The notes under the pieces were generated by a model. It made no database searches. It saw only the letters and a list, made by a program, of their open reading frames with translations, and was not told where the DNA came from. The translations under genes were made by a program, and so were the position numbers. Positions 27,879 through 36,485 of a stretch of DNA of 64,000 bases are shown here, in pieces. The DNA is taken from NCBI GenBank assembly GCA_035292505.1, contig DATDQA010000022.1:1-64000 (forward strand), given 5' to 3'. This DNA comes from DATDQA01 sp035292505. GTDB lineage: Bacteria; Bacteroidota; Bacteroidia; Chitinophagales; Saprospiraceae. The stretch's first letter is position 1. Each line of letters begins with the position of its first letter.

Positions 27879-29075
27879 TTAATCAATAATTTCGGTCACC
27901 TGTCCGGCACCAACTGTACGGCCACCTTCACGAATAGCAAAACGCAATCCTTTTTCCATAGCAATCGTATTCAGAAGATTCACCTCAAGAGTGACATTGT
28001 CTCCCGGCATCACCATCTCCACACCAGCTGGCAGTTTACAATCGCCAGTGACATCAGTTGTACGGAAATAAAACTGAGGGCGATAACCGTTGAAGAATGG
28101 TGTATGACGACCTCCTTCCTCTTTACTCAAGACGTACACTTCACATTTAAAGTTCTTGTGAGGTTTCACACTTCCTGGTGCACAGATAACCTGACCGCGA
28201 CGAATCTGATCTTTCTCGATACCCCGTAAAAGAAGACCGGCATTATCACCTGCCTCACCCCTGTCAAGAATCTTTCTGAACATCTCAACACCGGTTACTA
28301 CAGATGTCAAAGGTTTTACGCCTTCACCCATCATACCGACAATCTCTATGGTCTCACCTGTTTTCACCACACCCCGCTCAATACGTCCGGTAGCAACAGT
28401 ACCACGTCCTGTGATCGAGAATACATCCTCCACCGGCATCAGGAAAGGTTGATCAATCGCACGTACCGGGTTCGGAATGTCTTTATCAACGGCATCCATC
28501 AGTTCTCTGATCGCTTTGCGTGCATTGGCGTCGCCTTCCAGCGCTTTCAATGCAGAACCTTTGATAATACTTGCGTGCGCGCCATCGAAATCGTATTGAT
28601 CCAGGAGCTCGCGGACTTCCATCTCCACAAGTTCGAGCATCTCCTCATCATCCACGAGATCTACTTTATTCATAAAAACAACAATCTTCGGCACACCAAC
28701 CTGACGTGCAAGCAGAATATGTTCACGTGTCTGCGGCATTGGTCCATCCGTTGCAGCAACCACGAGAATAGCACCATCCATCTGTGCAGCACCAGTAACC
28801 ATGTTCTTTACGTAATCCGCGTGACCAGGGCAATCTACGTGCGCGTAGTGTCTATTCTGTGTCTGATACTCTACGTGAGCCGTGTTAATTGTAATCCCTC
28901 TCTCCTTCTCTTCTGGAGCAGCATCGATGGAATCATAATCTTTCTTTTCTGCCAGACCGTCTTCAGCCAATACATATGTAATCGCAGCTGTAAGCGTGGT
29001 CTTCCCGTGATCGACGTGACCGATTGTGCCTACGTTCACATGCGGCTTGGTCCTTGCGAAAGTTTCTTTTGCCAT
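27879..29075 (-). CDS. tuf: Elongation factor Tu
   Basis: 398 residues with G1 GHVDHGKTT (19-27), G2 RGITI, G3 DCPGH, G4 NKVD and the two beta-barrel domains, ending in the family signature. It delivers aminoacyl-tRNA to the ribosome. It follows four tRNA genes on the same strand, as tufB does in E. coli, and precedes tRNA-Trp and secE. Only one tuf copy is visible in this window. Confidence 0.98.
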   Translation of the reverse strand: MAKETFARTKPHVNVGTIGHVDHGKTTLTAAITYVLAEDGLAEKKDYDSIDAAPEEKERGITINTAHVEYQTQNRHYAHVDCPGHADYVKNMVTGAAQMDGAILVVAATDGPMPQTREHILLARQVGVPKIVVFMNKVDLVDDEEMLELVEMEVRELLDQYDFDGAHASIIKGSALKALEGDANARKAIRELMDAVDKDIPNPVRAIDQPFLMPVEDVFSITGRGTVATGRIERGVVKTGETIEIVGMMGEGVKPLTSVVTGVEMFRKILDRGEAGDNAGLLLRGIEKDQIRRGQVICAPGSVKPHKNFKCEVYVLSKEEGGRHTPFFNGYRPQFYFRTTDVTGDCKLPAGVEMVMPGDNVTLEVNLLNTIAMEKGLRFAIREGGRTVGAGQVTEIID

Positions 29076-29139
29076 TGGTACTCTGTTTTTATTGACGATT
29101 GTTTGTATGAAAAATGGATCAGTTGTTTTTTGCTTTTTT

Positions 29140-29212
29140 GAGCCAATGAAGGGAATCGAACCCTTGACCCCTTCCTTACCATGGAAGCGCTCTACCCCTG
29201 AGCTACATTGGC
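29140..29212 (-). tRNA. tRNA-Thr (GGT)
   Basis: 73 nt. Acceptor GCCAATG/CATTGGC, anticodon loop ATGGTAA with anticodon GGT, T-arm with TTCGATT. It lies 64 bases before tuf. Confidence 0.97.
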
Positions 29213-29284
29213 AATTACGCAGATGTAAATCCGGAGCGCTACTTCCTCTTTCAACATTGGCAGCAGGACTTTGCCTCGCTGCTG

Positions 29285-29357
29285 GAGCGGGCGACGAGAT
29301 TCGAACTCGCGACCCTCAGCTTGGAAGGCTGATGCTCTACCAACTGAGCTACACCCG
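29285..29357 (-). tRNA. tRNA-Gly (TCC)
   Basis: 73 nt. Acceptor GCGGGTG/CGCCCGC (one G-U), anticodon loop CTTCCAA with anticodon TCC, T-loop TTCGAAT. Confidence 0.97.
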
Positions 29358-29400
29358 CACTCCCTACACACTTACGTTTGGCAAGTGTTGAATTTTACTG

Positions 29401-29483
29401 TGGGGGTGATAGGACTCGAACCTATTCAGTCAGAGACACCAGATTTACAGTCTGGCCCGGCTCTCCAACTCCGGCGCACCCCC
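29401..29483 (-). tRNA. tRNA-Tyr (GTA)
   Basis: 83 nt with the long variable arm of class II tRNAs. Acceptor GGGGGTG/CACCCCC, anticodon loop CTGTAAA with anticodon GTA. Confidence 0.97.
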
Positions 29484-29599
29484 ATACATCTGTGTCATCT
29501 GTACTTCCGCATTCTATGTCCGCTGTGTCCAATGAACCACTCCTCTAATTTTACTCAGAGTTGTTTCAGATTCCCTAAAGACGTCGACCAGACTTTCGG

Positions 29600-29673
29600 A
29601 GCCAGCAGAGGGATTCGAACCCCCGACCCGCTGATTACAAATCAGCTGCTCTGGCCAACTGAGCTATGCTGGC
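29600..29673 (-). tRNA. tRNA-Thr (TGT)
   Basis: 74 nt. Acceptor GCCAGCA/TGCTGGC, anticodon loop TTTGTAA with anticodon TGT. It is the first gene of the tRNA-tuf unit. Confidence 0.97.
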
Positions 29674-30004
29674 TTTTTATGCTGCATGATCAAATCGAAA
29701 TCCAGCAGAGCTGGTCTGAAGCTCAAAATGGAGTGCGCAATATTACTCGCTGATTTTACTGCAAATAGCGTCACTGACAGTTCAAAACATAGGACAGTGT
29801 GAAACCTATAACCTATTGGTTATCAGGAAAATAATACCAAAATTATTCCTGGATTTTGCATTCCGCCCACGCAAAAATGAACACGCAATGAAGGACTTTT
29901 CCCAAAAGCGCTCGCAAAGATAGTATTTTCTGCTCTGAATTCGATATGGCAGCACAGGGAAAATTACAGACAATGCCTCTTCTGAGACTGGCACTTAGCT
30001 GAGT
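29674..30004 (-). other. Leader region of the tRNA-tuf unit (331 bases)
   Basis: No gene. On the minus strand it begins after the hpf stop, carries a promoter box at 29915-29922, and would give a 5' leader of about 235 bases. The leader contains a perfect palindrome ATAACC-TATT-GGTTAT (29808-29823) and an AT-rich hairpin around 29829-29858. Confidence 0.5.
29915..29922 (-). promoter_or_regulatory. -7 promoter box for the tRNA-tuf unit
   Basis: TATCTTTG on the minus strand is an exact TAnnTTTG match between hpf and tRNA-Thr(TGT). No clear -33 TTG at the right distance. Confidence 0.5.
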
Positions 30005-30322
30005 TCATTTCTCATGCAGTCCACCGCGAATAGACAGTTTTTGCTTGCGACGTTGTATTTGGCGTTTCATATTATCCACAACAAGATCTATCGCCGCCTC
30101 AAATGTTTTACTGGTTTCCTTGGCAACAAGGGTATCTCCCGGGACATTGAGTTTGAGCTCTACGATTTTATCTCTCACCTGTCCTGAGTTCTCCAACTTG
30201 AGGAAAACAGAGGCATCAATGATCCTATCAAAAAAATGATCCAGCTTTCCAGCTTTCTGATCCACATAAGACAATAGTTTCTGATCTGCAGTAAAATGTA
30301 CCGCGGTGGTCTGAATCTTCAT
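30005..30322 (-). CDS. hpf: Ribosome hibernation factor HPF/RaiA family
   Basis: 105 residues, the short form. The beta-alpha-beta fold (MKIQTTAVHFTADQKLLSYV, KLDHFFDRI, VLKLENS-like strand) ends in a basic tail (MKRQIQRRKQKLS). It binds the decoding centre of idle 30S or 100S ribosomes in stationary phase. It lies between xerC and the tRNA-tuf unit on the same strand, 33 bases after xerC. Confidence 0.93.
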   Translation of the reverse strand: MKIQTTAVHFTADQKLLSYVDQKAGKLDHFFDRIIDASVFLKLENSGQVRDKIVELKLNVPGDTLVAKETSKTFEAAIDLVVDNMKRQIQRRKQKLSIRGGLHEK

Positions 30323-30355
30323 AACTCAAAAGTTTTACTCAGTTTAACAATGAAA

Positions 30356-31243
30356 TCATGCTTTTGGGTGTGCCTGGCGATATGTTTTTTTTAGTCGTTC
30401 GATAGAGGTATGCGTATACACCTGGGTGGCGGCAAGACTCGCGTGTCCCAGGAGTTCTTTGATCGCTTCGATACTCGCCCCTGCTTCCAACATGTGCGTT
30501 GCATATGAATGCCGCAGAGTATGCGGACTCCTGTGCTCCACAGTGCTGACCAATGAGAGGTACTTATGCACGATGCGATAGATCAGCTTAGGATATGCGG
30601 CCTTCCCATTATCGGTGAGGATCAACCGTTCACTTTGTATGCATGACAACAGCGCCCTCTGCGAGATATAGTACATGAGGAATGAAGTCAGATGTTTCCC
30701 AAAGGGAATGACGCGTTGTTTCATTCTCTTCCCCATGACTCTTACTTGCATTCTTGTAAGATCGATATCGTCAGCTTTGAGGTTTATAAGCTCAGCCTGC
30801 CTTAAGCCAAGGCCATATAAGAGCTCAATCACCGCCCTATCCCTGAGAAGTGTATACTCATTAGCCGGGACTAAACTTTCCCTTAGCTTTCCAAGGCTTT
30901 TCTCATCGATCACCGAAGGAAGACTTTTCCGGGATTTAGGAGGTTGGATTTTTGTCAGAGGATTGGCTTGTACGATGCCGTGCTTGAGCAAGAATCGGAA
31001 GAACGACCTGAGAGAGGAGAGTTTCCGGTTTACAGAACGGGAGGTTTGCCCGGATTCAAGCAATGACACCATCCAGGATCTCACATGAAAGTGCTGTATT
31101 TTCCTGGTGTCGTTGATTTCGTACGCCGATATGACATACGCCAGGAAAGCCGAAATGTCAGCAATGTATGCCTGAACGGTATGCGATGAGTAGCGTTTCT
31201 CGAATTCCAGATATCGGCGGAAAGTGTCTAGGTGTGTACTCAT
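30356..31243 (-). CDS. xerC: Tyrosine recombinase XerC/XerD family
   Basis: 295 residues. SAM-like N-terminal core-binding domain (FRRYLEFEKRYSSHTVQAY), then the catalytic domain with Arg148 (GLGLRQAEL), His241 and Arg244 (SPHTLRHSYATH), His267 (LLGHASLA) and nucleophile Tyr276. It is the length and type of the dimer-resolving Xer recombinases that act at dif. Its housekeeping position between rpsU and hpf argues against a phage integrase. XerC versus XerD cannot be settled from the sequence alone. Confidence 0.85.
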   Translation of the reverse strand: MSTHLDTFRRYLEFEKRYSSHTVQAYIADISAFLAYVISAYEINDTRKIQHFHVRSWMVSLLESGQTSRSVNRKLSSLRSFFRFLLKHGIVQANPLTKIQPPKSRKSLPSVIDEKSLGKLRESLVPANEYTLLRDRAVIELLYGLGLRQAELINLKADDIDLTRMQVRVMGKRMKQRVIPFGKHLTSFLMYYISQRALLSCIQSERLILTDNGKAAYPKLIYRIVHKYLSLVSTVEHRSPHTLRHSYATHMLEAGASIEAIKELLGHASLAATQVYTHTSIERLKKTYRQAHPKA

Positions 31244-31304
31244 CCAGATTCTCTTGCCGAACCAATATACGATTCATCCGGATAGTGCGCAAGCATGTCA
31301 ATGT

Positions 31305-31490
31305 CTAGGAGCCGTATGTTTTCTGCTTGTAGATCGCTTTTAGAACTGCAGTACGCCTCTTTACGGAGGGCTTGGTGAAATGCTTTCGATTTCTCAGTTC
31401 TTTGAGGATGCCAGCTTTTTCAAACTTCCGTTTGTACTTCTTCAGGGCGCGATCAATTGATTCACTGTCTTTGACGTCGACGATGAGCAT
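31305..31490 (-). CDS. rpsU: 30S ribosomal protein S21
   Basis: 61 residues from ATG 31490 (MLIVDVKDSESIDRALKKYK). The frame runs 38 codons further upstream, but S21 starts here. Basic and helical, with KRKFEKAGILKELRNRKHF. S21 takes part in initiation at the 30S subunit. It is followed on the same strand by xerC after 61 bases. A TACCTTCG box is 23 bases before the start. Confidence 0.96.
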   Translation of the reverse strand: MLIVDVKDSESIDRALKKYKRKFEKAGILKELRNRKHFTKPSVKRRTAVLKAIYKQKTYGS

Positions 31491-31512
31491 GCGATTTAAG
31501 ATTTTAGGGCGG

Positions 31513-31520
31513 CGAAGGTA
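31513..31520 (-). promoter_or_regulatory. Likely -7 box of rpsU
   Basis: TACCTTCG on the minus strand, one base from TAnnTTTG, 23 bases before the rpsU ATG. The -33 element is not evident. Confidence 0.4.
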
Positions 31521-31832
31521 GTAAAAAGGAATAATTTGGGAAACACGGCGGCCGATGGGTGTGTAACCCAAATTTGCCTCCAGTACTTCGAAAAAGACGT
31601 ACATGACCTTGGAGCCTGTCCGGTACCGGATTGAGGCAAAACCCAGCTTCGCGGCAGGCCGGGCTCTGCAAATTTACCTGCCTTAGGCAGGCGTTTGCCT
31701 GTGAGGATACTTTAACCTGTGGAAAATGTTCATACACACTGTCCAGCAGGAACAATCCTTGCCTTTTTCATTGTGCGTTTTAAAAGACTAAATAACTTCT
31801 GGATCATGACCTACCGTGACGCATCCAACTTG

Positions 31833-31840
31833 TATCTTAG
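31833..31840 (+). promoter_or_regulatory. Likely -7 box of the CRTAC1-like gene
   Basis: TATCTTAG, one base from the consensus, ends five bases before ATG 31845. It supports this ATG over the in-frame starts upstream. Confidence 0.35.
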
Positions 31841-31844
31841 GCTC

Positions 31845-33713
31845 ATGAATTACCAGACTCTGATCATATCTGGCCTGCTTAGCCTCATCCTCATGGAAAG
31901 CAATGCGCAATTCGTTGAATATCAAGAAACTGCGGGGATTCATCATTTCTCACGTCACCAGGCTTTGATGGGCGGAGGTGCAGCGTTTTTTGATTTCGAT
32001 CAGGATGGCGACGATGATCTTTACCTCACCGCCGGACAGGATACCGATCACTTTTACATCAATCAGGGTGATGGTACATTTTTACGTGATACAACAGCCG
32101 GATTTGCCCTTACGGACGAATATTATACAACCGGAGTTATCGCAGGGGATATTGATAATGATGGCTTCAGAGATCTCTTTGTGACCACATGGGGAAATAC
32201 AAATCTTGAATTTGCTAAAAACCTTCTTTTTCATAATGAGGGTGATGGCACATTTAGAGAGATCTGGACACATGAAGAACCAGAGGACCTCGCTTTTGCC
32301 ATGGGAGCAACATTTCTGGACTATAATCTCGATGGCCTGCTCGACATCTATGTGATCAATTATGTCGAACGTCCTGAATTTGTCTATGACGAAGATGACA
32401 ACGTCATCGGTTTCAATCATGATTGCTTCTCAAACACGTTTTACAAAAATATTGGCGGAGGCCAATTTTTAAGGTATACCGACGAAACCGGATTGGGTGA
32501 CACTGGTTGTGCGCTTGCTGTCACTGCTTCAGACTACGACAATGACAATCTTCCGGACATTTATATTGCAAACGACTTCGGTCCATTTATTCAGCCAAAC
32601 AAACTATACCGAAACAAGATCTCCGGTTCTTTTCAGAATGTGAGTGTATCCACAAAAGCAAATGTGGCCATGTATGGCATGGGCATTTCCATCGGCGACT
32701 ATGATAAAGATCTGGACCTGGATTATTATGTGACGAACTTCGGAAGAAATGTACTTCTTCAGAATCAGGATGGGGTCACTTTCGAAGATGTCACTGCTTC
32801 CGCAGGTATAGAAGATACATGGAGTCTGCAAGACAGCCTCATGGCGATCGGATGGGGAACGGCGTTTTTTGATGCCGACAACGACACGGATCTTGATCTT
32901 TATATTTCAAATGGGTATGTACCGAGTCCACCTTTTTTGCCCAGCCAGATTTCGCAAAATGATCGTTTTTATCTGAACAACGATGATGGAACGTTTAGTG
33001 ATGCAACGAGTGCATGGGGAATCACAAATACTTTTGTCAGCCGTGGTATGGCCTATAGTGACATTGATAATGATGGCGATTTGGACGTCATGTCAGTTGT
33101 GTTAAATGTACCGCCGGCTCTCGGTACCTGGGAGACACACTTGTATCAAAACACTACCGATGACTTGAAAAACTGGACTCAATTAAGCCTTGCGGGCGTA
33201 ACCGTGAACCGTGACGCATTCGGCTCTAAAATTTATCTCTACGCAGGGGGTCAGATCCTTATTCGTGAAGTAAGTGGTGGCGCAAGTCACGCTTCTCATC
33301 ATTCTTCCAGGATTCATTTTGGTCTTGATACACTGAGTCGTATCGACAGTATCCGCATCATCTGGACTGGCAATAAACGTGTGCAAACTATACACGATCC
33401 GCCCATCAATCAAATTCTTCACATTACCGAGGATACGCTCATCTCTTCTACGGAAGATATTTCCCGGTGGTATGAAGTGATCATCTATCCCGTTCCTGCT
33501 TCCCGCGAATTACGTTTTGGTTCTGCGTCGGGTAATCTCCGAATACAGCAGGCTTTACTCATGGATATGCAGGGTAGACAACGGGTAATGGTGAAAGGAA
33601 CAGATCTCACGTCGTTGCAACTCCCGGAATTAGAGGATGGCACATTTGTGTTGATGCTGGTCACCGTTGAGGGCATCCACTACAAAAAACTGGTGATCCA
33701 TCAGAGCCGGTAA
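31845..33713 (+). CDS. CRTAC1-like FG-GAP protein exported by T9SS
   Basis: 622 residues from ATG 31845, which begins a good signal peptide (MNYQTLIISGLLSLILMESNA-Q). Earlier in-frame starts give no signal. Propeller repeats carry Ca-binding loops DFDQDGDDD, DIDNDGFRD, DYNLDGLLD, DYDNDNLPD, DYDKDLDLD, DADNDTDLD and DIDNDGDLD. An ASPIC/UnbV domain lies at about 480-560 (GSKIYLYAGGQILIREV, IHFGLDT). The last ~75 residues are a T9SS type A sorting domain (VIYPVPASRELRF, LMDMQGRQ, GTFVLMLVT). It is probably a secreted, calcium-dependent binding protein. It is convergent, 17 bases apart, with the arylsulfotransferase-like gene. Confidence 0.9.
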   Translation: MNYQTLIISGLLSLILMESNAQFVEYQETAGIHHFSRHQALMGGGAAFFDFDQDGDDDLYLTAGQDTDHFYINQGDGTFLRDTTAGFALTDEYYTTGVIAGDIDNDGFRDLFVTTWGNTNLEFAKNLLFHNEGDGTFREIWTHEEPEDLAFAMGATFLDYNLDGLLDIYVINYVERPEFVYDEDDNVIGFNHDCFSNTFYKNIGGGQFLRYTDETGLGDTGCALAVTASDYDNDNLPDIYIANDFGPFIQPNKLYRNKISGSFQNVSVSTKANVAMYGMGISIGDYDKDLDLDYYVTNFGRNVLLQNQDGVTFEDVTASAGIEDTWSLQDSLMAIGWGTAFFDADNDTDLDLYISNGYVPSPPFLPSQISQNDRFYLNNDDGTFSDATSAWGITNTFVSRGMAYSDIDNDGDLDVMSVVLNVPPALGTWETHLYQNTTDDLKNWTQLSLAGVTVNRDAFGSKIYLYAGGQILIREVSGGASHASHHSSRIHFGLDTLSRIDSIRIIWTGNKRVQTIHDPPINQILHITEDTLISSTEDISRWYEVIIYPVPASRELRFGSASGNLRIQQALLMDMQGRQRVMVKGTDLTSLQLPELEDGTFVLMLVTVEGIHYKKLVIHQSR

Positions 33714-33730
33714 CGTTTTTTCAAACAAAG

Positions 33731-35419
33731 TCACAACTTGATGAGACGAATTGGAGTCGCAAGAGATGGCGTCGTCAGCAAATATATGCCAGGGATAAGT
33801 TGAGCACATCTGATGTAATTCTCACCAGGTAACAGCAAAAATGTCTCCAATGCACGTCCGGCTAAGTCCATCAGTGTTGCAGAAAGAGGAGAGTCATGGT
33901 GAAGGACCAAATGGATGTCTTCATCTACGCCAATAGGATTGGAAGTTACAGTGATCAAAGGTTGATCATTTCCCCTCACTGGTGCTATGGATGTCGAAAG
34001 CATGCAAAACGCAGTATCCGGATTCAATTCAATGAATCCCATCGGAGTAAGGTCTTTGTCAACGAACGCAGGAAAGTCCAACGGATATCTGTTGAAACGG
34101 AATACCATGTTGCTTTGGATTTGTGTACCCTGGTACACAGGGGCTCCATTCAGAATCGGGTTGATATATTCCCACACCACTGCACCTGCATCCGGTGTCA
34201 GTTCAAACGCATAGCCATTGCTGCCTGCAAGCACCAGGATGTTCTGATTGGGAAGTATTTGCACTCCCGACTGGGCGGGGGAATACATCTTCTCGGGTAT
34301 TGGATGCAGTATAGTAAGATCAAATGTCAGAGGAAGGTATCGTCCATTTGAGATGCTAAACTCTCTGTTGAATGTATCAATCACCGGTGTAAAAATATTA
34401 ATCGTAGAAATGGATGTTGATACGCGATTGTTGAACAATATGATACTCCCATAGTAAGGATAGGATTCACCAACAAGCTCATCTATCCAATGGGCATCAT
34501 GTTGGAAGAATAACTTTTGGTCAGTGGAATCACCACTCCTGTATGCTTGTGGGTTGCCCCAACGAAACAATACATCTCCACCACTGCCCCATGTTCCGCC
34601 ATGATGTGCTGCGGCTTCTTCAGAAGAGGTGCTCCGGTCAATGATCCATATCTCATGAAACTTTGCGACACTGAGCAAAATAACATCCAGTGTAGGATTG
34701 TAATCAATACTATTAGTATGCATCCAGTCACGGACACTACCGTAGTAGATATAGTTGAGATCAATCAACTCCGGATGCGCTCCGACTTCACCAAAATTCG
34801 GTTTGGCAGGATTGAAATCCTGAATGAGATGATCCCAAGCATGCCATTCCCACACAATTGAGTCCGTACGCGGATCGACTTCCAGGATCATATCAGGCCA
34901 AAGAGCATTCTCCACAAGTGCATCGGGATCTCGGCCAGCTGCAATCGCTTCCTCAGTTGTTTTGGCTTCCCATGCAGTCATGAGAATATTCCCACTTGGC
35001 AAGACATCGAAATCATGATGGAGTCTGTAGGACGCATTGTTCAAAGTAAATGACCATAATACCTCGTTCTCCCATGACCGGATTTCAATCGTCTCACCCC
35101 CACCACCTCCCCAGATCGGATCGCCAACCGACGCATTGCTTCTTACACCTTTTATAAGATTGCCGTTTGACAGAAGTCGGGCAGAATTGCCAGGTTGCGT
35201 TTGTGGTTCACCAGGCCATGTATGTACAATCTCTCCACATGCATCGAGAAGGAAGACATGAGGTTGGTTGTATGGGTAGTAGAGATTGTATCCCGGGGAT
35301 GACAACTCCGACTGAATGGACAGCAATCCCACAGTATGGGTTGGCTGTGACTGTGTGGATGGAAGGCCACAAAGACTGATCACAGAACATACACAAACAG
35401 AAGACCAGGTAGACTTCAT
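33731..35419 (-). CDS. Secreted arylsulfotransferase-like (ASST) protein with T9SS type A domain
   Basis: 562 residues with a signal peptide of about 24 residues. The propeller carries family signatures LHHDFDVLPSGNILMTAWE, DWMHTNSIDYNPTLDVILLS, EIWIIDRSTSSEEAAAHHGG, RWGNPQAYRSGDSTDQ and FQHDAHWI, with several conserved His residues where ASST enzymes hold their sulfo-intermediate. The last ~75 residues fit a T9SS type A sorting domain (SPLSATLMDLAGRALETF, LIPGIYLLTT). ASST enzymes move sulfate between phenolic compounds; the activity of this T9SS-linked branch is not certain. It follows the SusC-SusD-lipoprotein genes on the same strand, 71 bases away, so it probably belongs to that locus. 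Confidence 0.82.
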   Translation of the reverse strand: MKSTWSSVCVCSVISLCGLPSTQSQPTHTVGLLSIQSELSSPGYNLYYPYNQPHVFLLDACGEIVHTWPGEPQTQPGNSARLLSNGNLIKGVRSNASVGDPIWGGGGGETIEIRSWENEVLWSFTLNNASYRLHHDFDVLPSGNILMTAWEAKTTEEAIAAGRDPDALVENALWPDMILEVDPRTDSIVWEWHAWDHLIQDFNPAKPNFGEVGAHPELIDLNYIYYGSVRDWMHTNSIDYNPTLDVILLSVAKFHEIWIIDRSTSSEEAAAHHGGTWGSGGDVLFRWGNPQAYRSGDSTDQKLFFQHDAHWIDELVGESYPYYGSIILFNNRVSTSISTINIFTPVIDTFNREFSISNGRYLPLTFDLTILHPIPEKMYSPAQSGVQILPNQNILVLAGSNGYAFELTPDAGAVVWEYINPILNGAPVYQGTQIQSNMVFRFNRYPLDFPAFVDKDLTPMGFIELNPDTAFCMLSTSIAPVRGNDQPLITVTSNPIGVDEDIHLVLHHDSPLSATLMDLAGRALETFLLLPGENYIRCAQLIPGIYLLTTPSLATPIRLIKL

Positions 35420-35490
35420 ACACTGTAAAATTAGAAGTCCCCTGACAATGCCAGAGGACTTCCTAAAATTTCATCTTTCTTCAAGCATTA

Positions 35491-36453
35491 CTACTTCCTC
35501 AGATTCGCTGGCCAGTTTTTGCCATCTGTTCTTACGAGCGTAGTAATAGCCGCCTCACCGTAGTCATTCTCCCAGTCAAGGACAAGCGTAGCGCCATTGA
35601 CTGTGATACTGTTGAATGAGTAAATCTCGCCCCATTGGCTCAAACCAGTGTAAGCAAGCTTTCCACATGCATCTGAGATGCGGAGGTTGCCATTGGGCAG
35701 GCCAGATGTAGGAGCACCAGCGGGGTAGTAACAGGCATTATATCCCCCCATAGACATATCTACATACCAGTCATTGTTGTAGAAGCTCCTTACATTATAT
35801 ATGCCATTACCATCGAGCACCCATTCCACAGGACCAGTCCAGGTTGCATTACATGCCCAAATCCCCCCATTGCCAGTAGTACTGGCATCGAATACTCCTG
35901 CCAATAAAGAGGGGCAAATCAGGTTTGCTTTGTGCTGGAAGAATGCATTAAAAGCAGGCTGACCTTGCAGAATCGTACTTGTATTGATGCGGTCAAATAC
36001 TCTTCCATCACTCAATGTCAATGTTGCATAAAAGTCCAATGCCTCGCCACCATTCACATCATCGATAGTAAGGCCTAATGCATCCAATGATTGTTGGAAT
36101 GTAAAGGTAAAATCCGTAGAGGGCAGACCATCCGGGCTAGTACCGAACTCGCTCCTGGTCTTACAACCCATAGGTGCAGATGTTCCGGTTGGAGTATGAT
36201 TCACCGTCCAGCAATATGATTCAACACTTTGTCCGTCATTGTCATCATAGAACTCCACAGTGAAGGAGATAAAAGATCCTGCGACATCATTATAGTTGAA
36301 AGCAGGTGCATAAGGACCTGTCAACGAAAGTCGACGAGGAAATGCACCATGTTCCAAATCCTCGTATTCTACGAATGTGCGATCCTGCTCACAGCCTGTG
36401 ATAAACAGGAATGCTCCCAGGAAGATTGTGATATATAAATTCAATTTTTTCAT
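35491..36453 (-). CDS. SusCD-associated surface lipoprotein
   Basis: 320 residues. Lipoprotein signal MKKLNLYITIFLGAFLFITGC with acceptor Cys21. An N-terminal beta-sandwich region is followed by a C-terminal module containing about six Cys residues and ending NDYGEAAITTLVRTDGKNWP, a pattern seen in lipoproteins coded after SusD. It is likely displayed on the surface beside SusCD as an accessory binding protein. No catalytic motif is seen. It starts 32 bases after the SusD stop. Confidence 0.75.
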   Translation of the reverse strand: MKKLNLYITIFLGAFLFITGCEQDRTFVEYEDLEHGAFPRRLSLTGPYAPAFNYNDVAGSFISFTVEFYDDNDGQSVESYCWTVNHTPTGTSAPMGCKTRSEFGTSPDGLPSTDFTFTFQQSLDALGLTIDDVNGGEALDFYATLTLSDGRVFDRINTSTILQGQPAFNAFFQHKANLICPSLLAGVFDASTTGNGGIWACNATWTGPVEWVLDGNGIYNVRSFYNNDWYVDMSMGGYNACYYPAGAPTSGLPNGNLRISDACGKLAYTGLSQWGEIYSFNSITVNGATLVLDWENDYGEAAITTLVRTDGKNWPANLRK

Positions 36454-36485
36454 TGCGATATGATTTGCAAATGTTTTTGAAAAAA

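Larger units (their letters stand above)
31491..31844. other. Divergent rpsU / CRTAC1-like gene spacer (354 bases)
   Basis: It holds two promoter-like boxes (31513-31520 minus, 31833-31840 plus) and a palindrome CCTGCC-TTA-GGCAGG at 31677-31691. No gene is seen; frames over it are extensions of the flanking genes. Confidence 0.6.

Noticed and set aside
28449..29141. 230-codon plus-strand ORF
   Set aside because: It is antisense to tuf and runs into tRNA-Thr; long antisense frames reflect codon bias of a highly expressed gene.
29026..29753. Plus-strand ORFs of 121 and 160 codons over the tRNA cluster
   Set aside because: They are antisense readings of four tRNA genes; the wording GIRTPDPL...PTELC is a known artefact of translated tRNAs.
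30356..31243. Phage or island integrase
   Set aside because: Housekeeping context between rpsU and hpf, no att-like repeats or cargo genes; best read as XerC/D.
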